This document shows positions 17,959 to 26,937 of a DNA stretch of 64,000 nt, one piece after another; within the stretch, counting starts at the first letter, position 1, and every line of letters begins with the position of its first letter. The DNA is from Cohnella kolymensis. Its GTDB lineage: Bacteria; Bacillota; Bacilli; Paenibacillales; Paenibacillaceae. The stretch is taken from positions 178,553 through 242,552 of the forward strand of contig NZ_JXAL01000024.1 of assembly GCF_000829465.1 (NCBI RefSeq), in the 5' to 3' direction. The translations under genes were made by a program, and so were the position numbers. The notes under the pieces are model-generated. The model was not told the origin of the DNA and searched no databases. It worked only from the letters and a program-made list of their open reading frames with translations.

Positions 17959-18142
17959 AGTGGAACAAAGCATCAAAGATCTCACCCGGATCTATAAACC
18001 TAAGCTTGAGGGTGTTGATCGATTTGTCAGGAGATATGTGCTGAAATATCGCATCCCCGCAGGCTACGAGAAAAGGCTAAAGAACCTCGTAATCGCTGAG
18101 CTCACAGCTATGGCAAAGCAAGCAGATGCGGCAAGTAATTAA
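17936..18142 (+). CDS. Hypothetical basic protein, 68 aa
   Basis: Basic helical protein (RFVRRYVLKYRIPAGYEKRL); no family recognised. Overlaps the previous gene by 23 bp. Confidence 0.55.
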   Translation: MAVIKIGEVEQSIKDLTRIYKPKLEGVDRFVRRYVLKYRIPAGYEKRLKNLVIAELTAMAKQADAASN

Positions 18143-18175
18143 CTGCAATTATCCGAATCTTTTGGAGGTCATTTT

Positions 18176-19264
18176 GTGAAAATAGTCATTCAACAATCCA
18201 CGTTAAAGAGGCATCTGGAGAGCGCATCGAAATTTTTACCAAGTAAAGACGGCATTCCAATTTTATCTCACATAGTTCTCGCAGCTGTACCTGAAGGACT
18301 TCGAATCACGGCTGGGAACACAGAAACGTTCATACAATCGCTAATCCCAAGCGATGACCTTACTGTTGAACAATCCGGCGCCACTGCCATTCCAGGGCAG
18401 AAGTTAACGGAGATTGTAAATAAATTGTCTGATTTCATAACGATCCAGACGGAAGTCGGAAAAGTGGTGATTAAAGCTGGCAAGTCAGAATTCGCTCTGT
18501 CTACTCTGGATCCGGAAGAATACCCGACATTCCCCATGGTTAACGGGACACGCGTCTCCATGAAAGGAAAGGACCTGAAAGAACTGATCTCCACAACGGC
18601 GTATGCCATCAGCACTAAGGAAGAAACGCCAATGTTTACGGGGATCTCGTTTACTCAAAAAGATGGCGTGTTAACGCTAACGGCGACTGACCGTCATCGT
18701 CTCGGTCGTATCCAGTCTGAGATAAGCGGCGAAGATTTTCACAGTGTTGTGGCCGGAAAGACACTCTTGGAACTTTCCAAAATCTTAGGAGACGGAGATA
18801 TCGAAATCAGTTTTGACGATGCAATGTTGGTTAAATCTGCTGATTTCACTTTCTACTCCAGAATACTAGTTGGAAGCTATCCTGATACCGACAAGATCAT
18901 CCCTACCACTTTTGCAACGCAACTGGAAGTAAATAGACATGAACTTGCCGCTGCACTCGACCGGATAAATATAGTGGCAAAAGAGAGTAAGCAAAACCTT
19001 ATGAAAGTTACTGTCAATGAGAATGAACTCATGATGGTGTCAGAGCAAGAGACCAAACGGGTGCAAGAATTCGTTGACATCAAGGGTTTTACAGGTGAGT
19101 CGTTCAGTTTTGGAATTAATCAGAAATACCTATCGGATGCAGTAAAGGCCATAGATGCAAATCAAATGACCATGAGCCTCAATGGTAAGACAAGCCCCAT
19201 CATTGTACGGGGCAAGGACGAACTGGCCTTGCATCTGGTTCTTCCTTATCGAACCGGAGAGTGA
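18176..19264 (+). CDS. dnaN: Phage DNA polymerase III beta subunit (sliding clamp)
   Basis: Ring clamp that tethers polymerase to DNA. 362 residues, close to the bacterial length: MKIVIQQSTLKRHLESASKF starts domain I, GISFTQKDGVLTLTATDRHR is in domain II, and the C-terminus IVRGKDELALHLVLPYRTGE matches clamp domain III, though the final residues differ from the host-type PIRT ending. GTG start after TTGGAGGT. A phage-borne clamp suggests recruitment of host Pol III to phage DNA. Confidence 0.92.
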   Translation: MKIVIQQSTLKRHLESASKFLPSKDGIPILSHIVLAAVPEGLRITAGNTETFIQSLIPSDDLTVEQSGATAIPGQKLTEIVNKLSDFITIQTEVGKVVIKAGKSEFALSTLDPEEYPTFPMVNGTRVSMKGKDLKELISTTAYAISTKEETPMFTGISFTQKDGVLTLTATDRHRLGRIQSEISGEDFHSVVAGKTLLELSKILGDGDIEISFDDAMLVKSADFTFYSRILVGSYPDTDKIIPTTFATQLEVNRHELAAALDRINIVAKESKQNLMKVTVNENELMMVSEQETKRVQEFVDIKGFTGESFSFGINQKYLSDAVKAIDANQMTMSLNGKTSPIIVRGKDELALHLVLPYRTGE

Positions 19265-19267
19265 GGG

Positions 19268-19765
19268 ATGAGCAAATACGGTGCCAAGAAAGTAATTGTT
19301 ACGGCGGACGGCACGCTATTCGAAGTTGAAACTATTAAACGGTTTGGAATCGAAGTCGAAGGAGAAAAGTTTGATAGCGTCATGGAGGGCTCTTATTACC
19401 AAGAGCTCCTCTGGATGCAAAAGGATGGCGCGATAACGGAAATCAAATGCCACCCAAGCTACGTGCTGCAGGACAAGCCTAAGATCACGTATATTGCAGA
19501 CTTCTTGATCTCCTTCGCTGACGGCCAGCAGATCATCGTTGATGTGAAGGGCAAGGAAACATCCACCTTCAGCGTAAAGCGCCGGCTGTTCAAAGCCAGG
19601 TTCCCGGACCTGCAGTTACTTGTAATTACCAAGTATCGCGGCCAGTGGGTTCCGATCGAGGACGTTAAAAAGGAAAAGGTTGACCGCAAACGAGCAATGA
19701 ACAAACTGATTAAACAATCGCAAGGGAAAGGGCGAATACTGCATGAGCGACAACCAAAACGCTGA
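19268..19765 (+). CDS. DUF1064 PD-(D/E)XK nuclease
   Basis: 165 residues. MSKYGAKKV followed by FDSVMEGSYYQELL, then YIADFLISF and IIVDVKGKET, provides the D...(D/E)xK nuclease residues. Phage DUF1064 proteins are thought to be Holliday-junction or structure-specific nucleases; activity is not shown here. Confidence 0.85.
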   Translation: MSKYGAKKVIVTADGTLFEVETIKRFGIEVEGEKFDSVMEGSYYQELLWMQKDGAITEIKCHPSYVLQDKPKITYIADFLISFADGQQIIVDVKGKETSTFSVKRRLFKARFPDLQLLVITKYRGQWVPIEDVKKEKVDRKRAMNKLIKQSQGKGRILHERQPKR

Positions 19766-19856
19766 ACACCAATCTCCAGAAGAAGATGAGAACCAAGTCA
19801 CTGCCTATATCGATCAAGACGTAATGTACCTACCAACACATGAGATCGGAGACTAA
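19743..19856 (+). CDS. Acidic micro-protein, 37 aa
   Basis: ATG at 19743 inside the end of the DUF1064 gene; encodes an acidic peptide ending YLPTHEIGD. No family recognised. The C5 methyltransferase start follows 3 bp after the stop. Confidence 0.5.
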   Translation: MSDNQNAEHQSPEEDENQVTAYIDQDVMYLPTHEIGD

Positions 19857-19859
19857 CGG

Positions 19860-21649
19860 ATGAAAACTGAGTATACGGTCGCATATTTGTTTGGTGGAAT
19901 TGGCGGCGGAGCCTCGGATTTAAGGGGGCTCGTGCCGAGCACATGGGAAAGCTGGCGCAATTCAGATCCTTGTGCAGCATTGATGCCGATCCGGTCGTTT
20001 GCCGGAATTACGAAATGATCACTGGCCAGAAGGCTGTATGCATGGATCTCTTTGATCGAAAGCAATACACCGACTTCTTCGATAAAGAACCTGCAGCTGA
20101 TTGGCACGAAGCGGAGCCGTGGGACATTTGGCAGGCATTCGGTGAGGAAGTACCTGATGTGATATTTACTTCACCGCCATGTAAAGGCTTCTCGGGACTG
20201 CTCCCGGAGAAATCGGCAGGCAGCAAAAAGTATCAGGCTTTGAATCTCCTAACCATTCGGGGCATTGATATTTCACTGGCAGCATGCCGCGATTATGGCG
20301 GGGAGCTCCCATCATTGTTACTGCTTGAAAACGTGCCGCGCATCATGACACGGGGGAAGAAGATTCTCAACCAGATCAAAACGGTCCTAAAGAAGTACGG
20401 CTATGCGGTCAACGATGAAAGTCATGATTGCGGAGAGATCGGCGGACTCGGACAGCATCGGAAACGGTATTTGTTGATAGCAAGGCAAGAAACGAAAATG
20501 CCGTCATTCGTCTATAAACCGGAAATCAAGCCGCTTAAAACGATCGGTGAAGTCATCGGCCATCTTCCGTTACCTGGAGATGAAGAGCGCGGAGGTCCAA
20601 TGCACCGCGTGCCATTGTTGCAAAGAAAGACGTGGGAGCGTCTTGCGTTTATTCCTGCCGGAGGAGACTGGCGAGATCTCGAAAAAGTAGAGTTTGAGAA
20701 ATACAGATTAGAATACCAACCTCGCGGCGGCGGTTCTTACGGAGTGCAAGATTGGGACGAGCCGGGAAATACCGTCACCGGACAAGCTAAGGTGAACGGT
20801 AGCAGTGGCTGCGCTGCGGTAGCTGATCCAAGGACTAATTTCAAGCGAGGCACCCATGTCTCGATCTATCGTGTCTCTAAATACAATGAGTGCGCTCCTA
20901 CCGTCACAGGTGCGATGCGCCCGAATAACGGCTCCCTCTGTGTCGGAGATCCGCGATTGAATGATAGAGAGAACAGACATCCAGGAGTATACCGAATCGT
21001 CCAGATCGATGAAACTGCGCCATGTGTAACCGGCACTAGATTCGGAAGTGGGGCAATTGCTATCGCAGATCCAAGAGCAAATGACCGTAACGGTGAAAGA
21101 CGCAGTAACGGATACTCGGTTCGTCCTTGGGACGGTCAGGCCCACACTATAACTGGTGAAGACACTCTTGGCAGCGGCGCGCAATCCGTATCCGATCCGC
21201 GACTAGGTTGCAAACCTCGATCCGGATCATACGGTGTCCAAAAGTGGGACGAGCCTGCAACAACCGTAACCGGCTCCGGAGACGTTCATTCCGGAAGCGC
21301 AGCTATCGCGGATCCAAGAATACCCGAGCAGAACGAGCGCTGTGTCATGGTCATTATTGCCGAGGACGGAACATGGCATCGACCACTTACAACTTATGAG
21401 CTCGGAGCTCTGCAAGGTTTTCCAAGTCACTTGCCTGATGGACGGCCATTTCAAATAGAAGGATGCAGTGACGCAAAAGCACGGGAATATGTAGGGAATG
21501 CGGTTCCGCCAGATGCTGCTCAGGGAATGGCGAATGTAATTCTAATGGCTCTTGTTCTGTCCAATGTTGGTGTGTCGTTCATGTTCTCTCATATGGATGT
21601 GTGGGTACGTCCAGAAGAAGAAATTACAGACCGGCAACTGGTTCATTGA
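19860..21649 (+). pseudogene. DNA C5-cytosine methyltransferase with repeated recognition modules, frameshifted (restored 596 aa)
   Basis: The first frame gives TVAYLFGGIGGGAS (SAM motif I). After a missing G at 19916-19917 (CGGAT for CGGGAT) the second gives GFKGARAEHMGK onward. Catalytic PCQ-type loop SPPCKGFS, ENV motif LLENVP and QRRxR-like GQHRKRY follow. Between about 20725 and 21325 are five 30-37 residue repeats of the form Y-V-WDEP-TVTG-SG-ADPR, before the C-terminal motif GNAVPPD. They replace a normal target-recognition domain and suggest several specificities. Neighbour of a PD-(D/E)XK gene. Confidence 0.87.
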
Positions 21650-21651
21650 TT

Positions 21652-22014
21652 ATGGATAGAGTGGTTACAGCTCTTAAAAGAATTCGAAGTCATGTCATCA
21701 TCAGCGAATACAAACTGCATGAGATTATTGCTCGGGAACTCGCGAAAGAGGGGATTTCGTTTAAAAGCGAAGTTCCCCTCGGCCCGAGGAATCGAATCGA
21801 CTTTCTTACAGATAACGGAATTGGCATAGAGGCGAAGAAAGGGAAGCCGAACGAGCTGCAGGTGTTGAAGCAACTCGAACGCTATGCACAATTCGAGTCA
21901 GTGAACGGCTTAATTCTGGTGATCGAGCGTTACATGGATCTTCCGGAAGAAATAAACGGTAAGCCAGTTCTATCGATCGGATTAAGAAAACTATGGGGCA
22001 TTGTCAGTAAATGA
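21652..22014 (+). CDS. PD-(D/E)XK-type nuclease-like protein, 120 aa
   Basis: RIDFLTDNGIGIEAKKGKPN carries the D...ExK pattern of the restriction-endonuclease fold after a helical N-terminus. It starts 2 bp after the C5 methyltransferase and precedes a SNF2 helicase. Could be a structure-specific nuclease or a methylase-linked nuclease; no family name is certain. Confidence 0.72.
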   Translation: MDRVVTALKRIRSHVIISEYKLHEIIARELAKEGISFKSEVPLGPRNRIDFLTDNGIGIEAKKGKPNELQVLKQLERYAQFESVNGLILVIERYMDLPEEINGKPVLSIGLRKLWGIVSK

Positions 22015-22024
22015 GGTGTGGTGA

Positions 22025-23776
22025 ATGGGCGCGGCTGAGCTCCCGGAGTTCCTAAGGGAAGTCGGAGAAAGTGATTATTATTACGGAACACTTCGGTATG
22101 AAGAAGGTTTCTGGGTGGTCGAGGGAGAGCCTGCAGTGTGTCAGGTGGCGAAGCGACTGTTTCCCGGAGCTGAGGGAAGAACCCGAGGGGTTGCAAGATT
22201 TAAGAGCAATAAACGGACGAACGGCGATCTGAATTGGCTGATGATGCGGTATCCGTTACAGATCATCGATCGGCATCAATGGGAATCAGCGTTCGGGGAG
22301 ACTGTGGAATATATTCGCCGGCGTGAAGAAATTCGACGGGGCCCACAAAAGGCAGAACCATCGCAGTTGATCTTCAAAGGCCAACTGACGGAATTTCAAA
22401 AGGAAGGTGTTGCCTTCCTAAACAATAACGCTCCTGCCCTCTTGGCCGATGACATGGGGCTCGGAAAGACCGTTGAGGCATTGGCGTGGATTGCGGCGCA
22501 GGCGAAGTTCCCCGGCATCATCGTGGTTCCAACCAGCGTACAAACGCAATGGCGAAGTCAGATTATGAATTTCATACATCCGCAGCCTTTGCCCGGCGAG
22601 TTCGCGTTATTCCCGGATCAGAACAAGATGGTCCATACCATAAAAGGGTTAACGCCATATGAATTGCCGGAAGCGCAATTTTATATCATCCATTACGGGT
22701 TGCTGCGTGGATGGAAACAGGCACTTCCTGAGTACAAGTTTGAATTCGTTGTGTTCGATGAGATTCAAGAACTCAGGCATCCAGGGACAGAGAAATACAG
22801 TTCCGCTTCACTACTGGCCGAAAGCTCCGGCAATGCGATCGGACTATCCGGAACACCGATCTACAACAAGGGCGGAGAAATTTATTACATCATGAACATC
22901 CTGCAGCATCAATGTCTCGGAGACTGGGGCAGTTTTACGCGGGAATGGTGCTATGGATATAACGAGGATGTTGTCGCGGATCCTGAAATGCTCGGCGATC
23001 ATCTAAGGCGGGAGGGACTTATGCTGCGGAGAACCAAAGAGCAGGTTCTTACGGAACTTCCTCCAAAGCGCCGTATTGTGCAAGACATCGACTCAGACGA
23101 CAAAGTCTTCATTAAAGAAATGCGCTCTGTTATGGAGTTGGTTTATCGGTACGACAAGATCGAAGGCTTCGAAAAGGGACGCGCCAAACAGGAGATCGGG
23201 GAAAGGATGAGGCAGGCGACGGGTATCTCAAAAGCTCCCTATGTCGCAGCCTTCGTGAAAATGCTTCTTGAAGCCGGCGAGGCAGTCGTCCTATATGGAT
23301 ACCATCATGAGGTCTATGAGATCTGGATGGAAGAACTGAGCAGTTTTAATCCTGTTCGAGTAAGCGGTATCGAGTCGCAAAAACAAAAGGAAGAGGCCAA
23401 GCAGAAGTTTATTAACGGAGAAACAAACCTAATCATCATCTCTTTAAGAGCTGCAGCTGGTATCGATGGATTACAACACCGGGCGAATATCAATGTCTTT
23501 GGTGAGTTGGATTGGTCGCCGGGCATACATAGTCAATGCGAAGACCGTACGCACCGGATGGGTCAGCAGGATTCAGTTATTAGCTACTACCTCGTGTGCG
23601 GTAATGGTAGCGACGAACAGATGATGGAAGCCCTCGGTTTCAAAACAGCGCAGTTCGCCGGCATCATGGGTGAGAAAACGGAAAGCGAAGAGGATAAGGC
23701 TATTGCCCAGGTGGAGGTCGGCAAGCACTTGGACAAGGTTATTGAAAAGCTGAAGAGTAGGAGCGTGCAAAAGTGA
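22025..23776 (+). CDS. SNF2-family DEAD/DEAH helicase
   Basis: 583 residues. ADDMGLGKTVEALAWI (motif I), VVFDEIQELR (DExx motif II), GLSGTPIYNKGGE (motif III), IISLRAAAGIDGLQ and the QCEDRTHRMGQQDSV motif VI identify a Snf2 translocase. Phage members probably remodel or unwind DNA during replication or recombination. GGTGTGGTGA precedes the ATG. Confidence 0.92.
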   Translation: MGAAELPEFLREVGESDYYYGTLRYEEGFWVVEGEPAVCQVAKRLFPGAEGRTRGVARFKSNKRTNGDLNWLMMRYPLQIIDRHQWESAFGETVEYIRRREEIRRGPQKAEPSQLIFKGQLTEFQKEGVAFLNNNAPALLADDMGLGKTVEALAWIAAQAKFPGIIVVPTSVQTQWRSQIMNFIHPQPLPGEFALFPDQNKMVHTIKGLTPYELPEAQFYIIHYGLLRGWKQALPEYKFEFVVFDEIQELRHPGTEKYSSASLLAESSGNAIGLSGTPIYNKGGEIYYIMNILQHQCLGDWGSFTREWCYGYNEDVVADPEMLGDHLRREGLMLRRTKEQVLTELPPKRRIVQDIDSDDKVFIKEMRSVMELVYRYDKIEGFEKGRAKQEIGERMRQATGISKAPYVAAFVKMLLEAGEAVVLYGYHHEVYEIWMEELSSFNPVRVSGIESQKQKEEAKQKFINGETNLIIISLRAAAGIDGLQHRANINVFGELDWSPGIHSQCEDRTHRMGQQDSVISYYLVCGNGSDEQMMEALGFKTAQFAGIMGEKTESEEDKAIAQVEVGKHLDKVIEKLKSRSVQK

Positions 23777-24117
23777 AAAATATCCAAGTAATTTATCTCT
23801 CTGGCCCCATGAGTGGAATCGAGAATCTGAACTTCCCGGAATTCAACCGGATTGCTCAGCAGCTGCGAGGTCTCGGACACAAGGTCATCAATCCGGCTGA
23901 GGTTGATCAGCCGGTAAAAGAGTGGTCGGCATGCATGCGAAACGACATTGCGGAATTGATGAAGGCGGACACGCTGGCGCTGCTGAAAGGTTGGGAAACA
24001 TCTTCGGGAGCTGGCGTTGAAATCTCTATAGCTGCGGCTTTAAAGATGCCCATAGTCGATGCCTATACCTTGGAACCGATCGAGCTGAACGTGAACGTGG
24101 ATATCAAATCGGCGTAG
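23773..24117 (+). CDS. DUF4406 (nucleoside 2-deoxyribosyltransferase-like) protein
   Basis: 114 residues. VIYLSGPMSGIENLNFPEFN followed by INPAEV and the conserved MRNDIAEL...LLKGWETSSGAGVEI pattern. This fold makes or breaks nucleotide N-glycosidic bonds in relatives; in phages it may feed nucleotide metabolism. GTG start overlapping the helicase stop. Confidence 0.87.
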   Translation: MKNIQVIYLSGPMSGIENLNFPEFNRIAQQLRGLGHKVINPAEVDQPVKEWSACMRNDIAELMKADTLALLKGWETSSGAGVEISIAAALKMPIVDAYTLEPIELNVNVDIKSA

Positions 24118-24128
24118 ACCAAAACAAA

Positions 24129-24160
24129 AGGAGCATAGAGGGTTTATCCCTCTTGCTCCT
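24129..24160 (-). terminator. Terminator of the second XRE gene
   Basis: AGGAGCA(T)AGAGGG and CCCTCTTGCTCCT form a long perfect stem overlapping the stop codon at 24159-24161; the minus strand continues TTTTGTTTT. Confidence 0.8.
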
Positions 24161-24368
24161 ACCTTAACTCCATCAACTCATTAATATCCTTTAAACCGAA
24201 AGCTTCAGCTATCTTTTCAAGGTGTTCCTTGTTTATGGACGTTCGCATGTTATTACATATCTCACTGACTGCAGCTGTTCGCAGTCCAGTCATAATCGCA
24301 AGATGTTTCTGTGTCCAGCCGCGTTCATCGAGCAAATCCTGAACCTTAATATATAAGGTTGCCATCAT
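24159..24368 (-). CDS. Second XRE-family repressor, 69 aa
   Basis: Compact HTH protein (VQDLLDERGWTQKHLAIMTG, LRTAAVSEICNNMRTSINKE) with no extra domain. The upstream frame extends to 24419, but GGAGGTGA sets the start at 24368 or 24365. It is transcribed away from a strong rightward promoter at 24435-24463 and so probably controls it: an independent switch 19 kb from the lysogeny switch. Confidence 0.85.
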   Translation of the reverse strand: MMATLYIKVQDLLDERGWTQKHLAIMTGLRTAAVSEICNNMRTSINKEHLEKIAEAFGLKDINELMELR

Positions 24369-24434
24369 ACAGTCACCTCCAATTACCCGAATTGTAACAT
24401 AAGAAAAAATATTCCGCAATTACGTAATTTTATG

Positions 24435-24463
24435 TTGACGTTACGAAATAACGGAATTATAAT
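24435..24463 (+). promoter_or_regulatory. Rightward promoter facing the second XRE gene
   Basis: TTGACG (24435-24440), 17 bp, TATAAT (24458-24463). Flanked by ATTCCG/CGGAAT inverted arms and AAATAACG repeats that could be XRE operators. Confidence 0.8.
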
Positions 24464-24471
24464 AAGGATAT

Positions 24472-24496
24472 GAAATAGCGAAATAACGAAATAAAG
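24472..24496 (+). repeat. Three tandem 8-bp repeats downstream of the promoter
   Basis: GAAATAGC, GAAATAAC and GAAATAAA follow each other directly after the -10; a fourth GAAATAAC is at 24445 in the spacer. Likely operator or leader RNA repeat. The 8-bp period matches the AAATGANN array at 25227. Confidence 0.65.
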
Positions 24497-24513
24497 TATT
24501 GGAGGTAATGACA

Positions 24514-24729
24514 GTGGTGAAAGTCGAGTTGAAGGTTGTAATCGAAAAAGCCGAGATCAAACAGCCGGGTATGAATCCCTGGAGGAAGGATCTGAAGCGC
24601 ACGGTATACACAGATGGTCAAAAATGCTTCATAAGGTGGAAGGGTTTTAATTACAGCCATGAAATAAACGGCAAGGAATACCGCGAAGTAAAGAATTACG
24701 GAAATGAGGATCGCTACTATCTGCAATAA
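24514..24729 (+). CDS. Hypothetical protein under the second switch, 71 aa
   Basis: Starts at GTG 24514, 8 bp after GGAGG (an ATG at 24508 is too close). The N-terminal strand-rich part (KVELKVVIEKAEIKQPG) and aromatic C-terminus (KGFNYSHEINGKEYREVKNY) are not assigned. Confidence 0.6.
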   Translation: MVKVELKVVIEKAEIKQPGMNPWRKDLKRTVYTDGQKCFIRWKGFNYSHEINGKEYREVKNYGNEDRYYLQ

Positions 24730-24766
24730 CACATGGGGCCAACTGGTCCCTTCTATGGGGGAGGGA

Positions 24767-24904
24767 ATGGATGTGTTAGAAGCTCAACAACGCAAATTAG
24801 AGTGGCTTGCAGAGAGGATTGCTGTAAACGAAGAAAAGGGCGACACGGACATGGTCGAAATATTGACAAGAAGAGTGTTGGCCATAAGGAACGGAGAAGA
24901 ATAG
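24767..24904 (+). CDS. Micro-protein, 45 aa
   Basis: ATG at 24767 after GGGGGAGGGA. Charged single helix or helix pair (VLEAQQRKLEWLAERIAVNE). Function unknown. Confidence 0.55.
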   Translation: MDVLEAQQRKLEWLAERIAVNEEKGDTDMVEILTRRVLAIRNGEE

Positions 24905-24944
24905 CACACGACCTCTACAGTGGGGGCTAAGGAGGATATGGATA

Positions 24945-25145
24945 ATGAGATACGCTGCAACCCAAGTCAGGTTAGATGGCATCCGTTACTGGGGGGTCTG
25001 GGATACGGAGAAGTTCAAACTTGTCGAGCAAACGCGATCTGAGTTGAGTGATACAAGTCAGCAAGCGCATGAAGTTGCTCAGAAACTAAACACTCCGCCT
25101 GATGAGTTCGCTGCGGAAGCGAACGAAATCACACCGTCGAGATGA
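24945..25145 (+). CDS. Hypothetical protein, 66 aa
   Basis: AAGGAGG upstream. MRYAATQVRLDGIRYWGVWD opens a small beta-like domain with an acidic helical tail. Last gene before the composite leader element at 25205. Confidence 0.6.
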   Translation: MRYAATQVRLDGIRYWGVWDTEKFKLVEQTRSELSDTSQQAHEVAQKLNTPPDEFAAEANEITPSR

Positions 25146-25204
25146 TGGAGTGGTCGCGGAAATCCGCCACGAGTTAGCCGTGCATGGCTGACCTTTACAT
25201 AGAT

Positions 25205-25220
25205 ACTCTTTGAAAACTAA
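25205..25220 (+). promoter_or_regulatory. boxA-like antitermination sequence
   Basis: ACTCTTTGAAAACTAA resembles the boxA of Firmicute rRNA operons (CTTTGAAAACT), bound by NusB/S10. It is followed after 6 bp by an 8-bp repeat array and a palindrome, and the same order recurs inverted near 63.0 kb. The upstream 60 bp can form hairpins (GTTAGCC with GGCTGAC). No coding sequence lies between 25146 and 25308. Confidence 0.5.
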
Positions 25221-25226
25221 ATACGT

Positions 25227-25266
25227 AAATGAGCAAATGAAGAAATGATCAAATGATGAAATGAAG
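25227..25266 (+). repeat. Array of five 8-bp AAATGANN repeats
   Basis: AAATGAGC, AAATGAAG, AAATGATC, AAATGATG and AAATGAAG follow one another without gaps. Non-coding. A five-unit counterpart lies inverted at 63023-63062. Confidence 0.85.
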
Positions 25267-25269
25267 CGC

Positions 25270-25283
25270 AGGAAAATTTTCCT
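25270..25283. promoter_or_regulatory. Start-associated palindrome, copy 1
   Basis: Perfect 14-bp palindrome AGGAAAATTTTCCT. Exactly 25 nt separate it from the ATG at 25309. See copies at 32011, 45819, 57585 and 63007. Confidence 0.8.
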
Positions 25284-25308
25284 TACCTAATAGAAGGGAG
25301 AGATTCAG

Positions 25309-25500
25309 ATGAAAGAAGCAACGATCAACCTTGGAGAGTTGGATAACCAGCCGCCAGAGATCCGGGAGGCAGTCGCCTTCTATACCGCATTCAGTATTCT
25401 ACCTACTAACTGCACCGTAGCTGAAAGAGCGAAGCATTACACGGTCCTGGAAGAGGCGGGTCTGATCGAAAAAGTTGGTGCGCTCAATGGAACAAACTAA
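25309..25500 (+). CDS. Hypothetical protein, 63 aa
   Basis: First gene after the composite element; GAAGGGAG precedes the ATG. Acidic small protein, no family recognised. Ends inside the start of the DUF6011 gene. Confidence 0.6.
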   Translation: MKEATINLGELDNQPPEIREAVAFYTAFSILPTNCTVAERAKHYTVLEEAGLIEKVGALNGTN

Positions 25501-25648
25501 ACAACCTCTTTACAACAAGTGCTTCGCATGCCGGCGCAGGTTGAAAGATCCGGAGTCAAAACGTACCGGATTAGGACCAATATGTAGGAAGAAGTACGAA
25601 AAGAAACGGATACAGAAGGTTGTCCAATTGGAGTTATTCGATTTCTAA
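25487..25648 (+). CDS. DUF6011-like zinc micro-protein, 53 aa
   Basis: CFACRRRLKDPESKRTGLGP followed by ICRKK matches the C-x2-C...LxDPxS...GxGPxC pattern of DUF6011. Likely binds one zinc. Overlaps the previous gene by 14 bp. Confidence 0.7.
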   Translation: MEQTKQPLYNKCFACRRRLKDPESKRTGLGPICRKKYEKKRIQKVVQLELFDF

Positions 25649-25671
25649 ATTAGAAAGGTTGGTGAGAAGGT

Positions 25672-26344
25672 ATGATGTTCCCTAAACCGCAAAAGCAAGA
25701 GAAACAGCCGTATCAAGGTCTGAGAGCTCGCAGTAACAAAGCTAAAAAAAGAAATCGCGCCATGGCGGCAGAACATCCTAGCTTCTCACCAATCCACGCC
25801 ATCTACTAAAGATCGCGGAGAATTCCCACGTAAAGTTATCGAGGAGTTGATTACAGAAGCAGGCGGCAAATGCCAAAGCTGTCTTAAGAACCCTGACACT
25901 ACGACACACCATGTTGTGCCTCGGGCTCCAGCTCGCGGCGGAAGAGGCGTTAAGACGAATGGACTGCGTTTGTGCTGGCCATGTCATGATCGCATTCAAA
26001 CGAACATGGACGAGCTGAACCACTGGATTCAAGTTTACCTGGAGAAACACGGCAGTTATTTTTGGTTCGATCAACAAGATTGGGAAGAGCATGGTCGCAA
26101 GCAATCCGCCGAGCTAACAGCGGAAGAAGAGCATAAGCAACGTATGGACCGCATTAGACCGATCGTCGAACTTCTTTCCACAGCTGCCGGCAGGAAATTG
26201 AAAGTGGGAGAGATCCGCGTCATAGACGGCATGGATGATCGGGAGGTTGGTGTATTCGCTAAATTGATGGCCGATGTAGTCTCTGCTGGCATCGATCCAG
26301 TAAAACCGAAAGGATCATATGGATATGGACATTTTGAAGATTGA
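25672..26344 (+). pseudogene. HNH endonuclease, frameshifted (restored 223 aa)
   Basis: The first frame starts MMFPKPQKQEKQPYQGLRAR. After the A7 run at 25744-25750 the natural continuation (EIAPWRQNILASHQSTPSTK) is in the next frame, so the run should have six A. It continues to CQSCLKNPDTTTHHVVPRAP and CWPCHDRIQ, an HNH with two Cys pairs. Restored length 223. The read-through protein of the first frame is 45 residues. Confidence 0.82.
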
Positions 26345-26924
26345 AGAGCTAGAGCAAGGGATCTCATTGGAATGCCGAGAGTGCCAAGTCGGTACGGCAC
26401 AGATCCTCAAATGGTTGAAGAGTTATGAATATGACCATAAGAGAGTTTCCATCGTGTATGCCGGCGCGCATCTGAAGCGCAAAATCCATGAACAAACACA
26501 CGAGGGCTGGACATACCGTGGAGATGGATCATTCAGAGCGTTCAACATGATGAAAGAGCACCAAATCTATATTTTTGTAGATGAATCCGAGACTTTGGAA
26601 AGCTTGCTTTGGATCACTTTTCATGAACTGACACATACGGCTTTACACGATGAGAAATTGCTGATCTATTACTTCAGTCATAAGCGTGACGATTTCATCA
26701 TGGAACGGTTCAATTTTCGAAACCCTCAAGCTGCATCGGACTTCTACTTTGCGGATGAAACGATCAGCCTGCAGGACGAGATCCATGAGAATCTTCCGGA
26801 AGAGAAGTTTTGTAATGATCTGGCCACTCGGATCGTTGGCTTCGATTACAGCCGGCCGTGGTGGAGAGAACGCAGAAAACAGTTGGGATTGGATGTCGAA
26901 GCAGAAAACACGGAGTCAGCGTAA
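26319..26924 (+). CDS. Zincin-like (ImmA/IrrE-type) metallopeptidase
   Basis: 201 residues. WITFHELTHTALHDEK contains the HExxH zinc motif; a downstream Glu-rich helix (ETISLQDEIHENLPEEKFCN, DLATRIVG) could provide the third ligand. Soluble. Likely cleaves a regulator, but no repressor is adjacent, so the target is unknown. Overlaps the HNH end. Confidence 0.75.
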   Translation: MDMDILKIEELEQGISLECRECQVGTAQILKWLKSYEYDHKRVSIVYAGAHLKRKIHEQTHEGWTYRGDGSFRAFNMMKEHQIYIFVDESETLESLLWITFHELTHTALHDEKLLIYYFSHKRDDFIMERFNFRNPQAASDFYFADETISLQDEIHENLPEEKFCNDLATRIVGFDYSRPWWRERRKQLGLDVEAENTESA

Positions 26925-26937
26925 AGGGGGCAAATAG

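Noticed and set aside
25227..25266. Possible short CRISPR-like array
   Set aside because: The 8-bp units are contiguous with no spacers and no cas genes are present.
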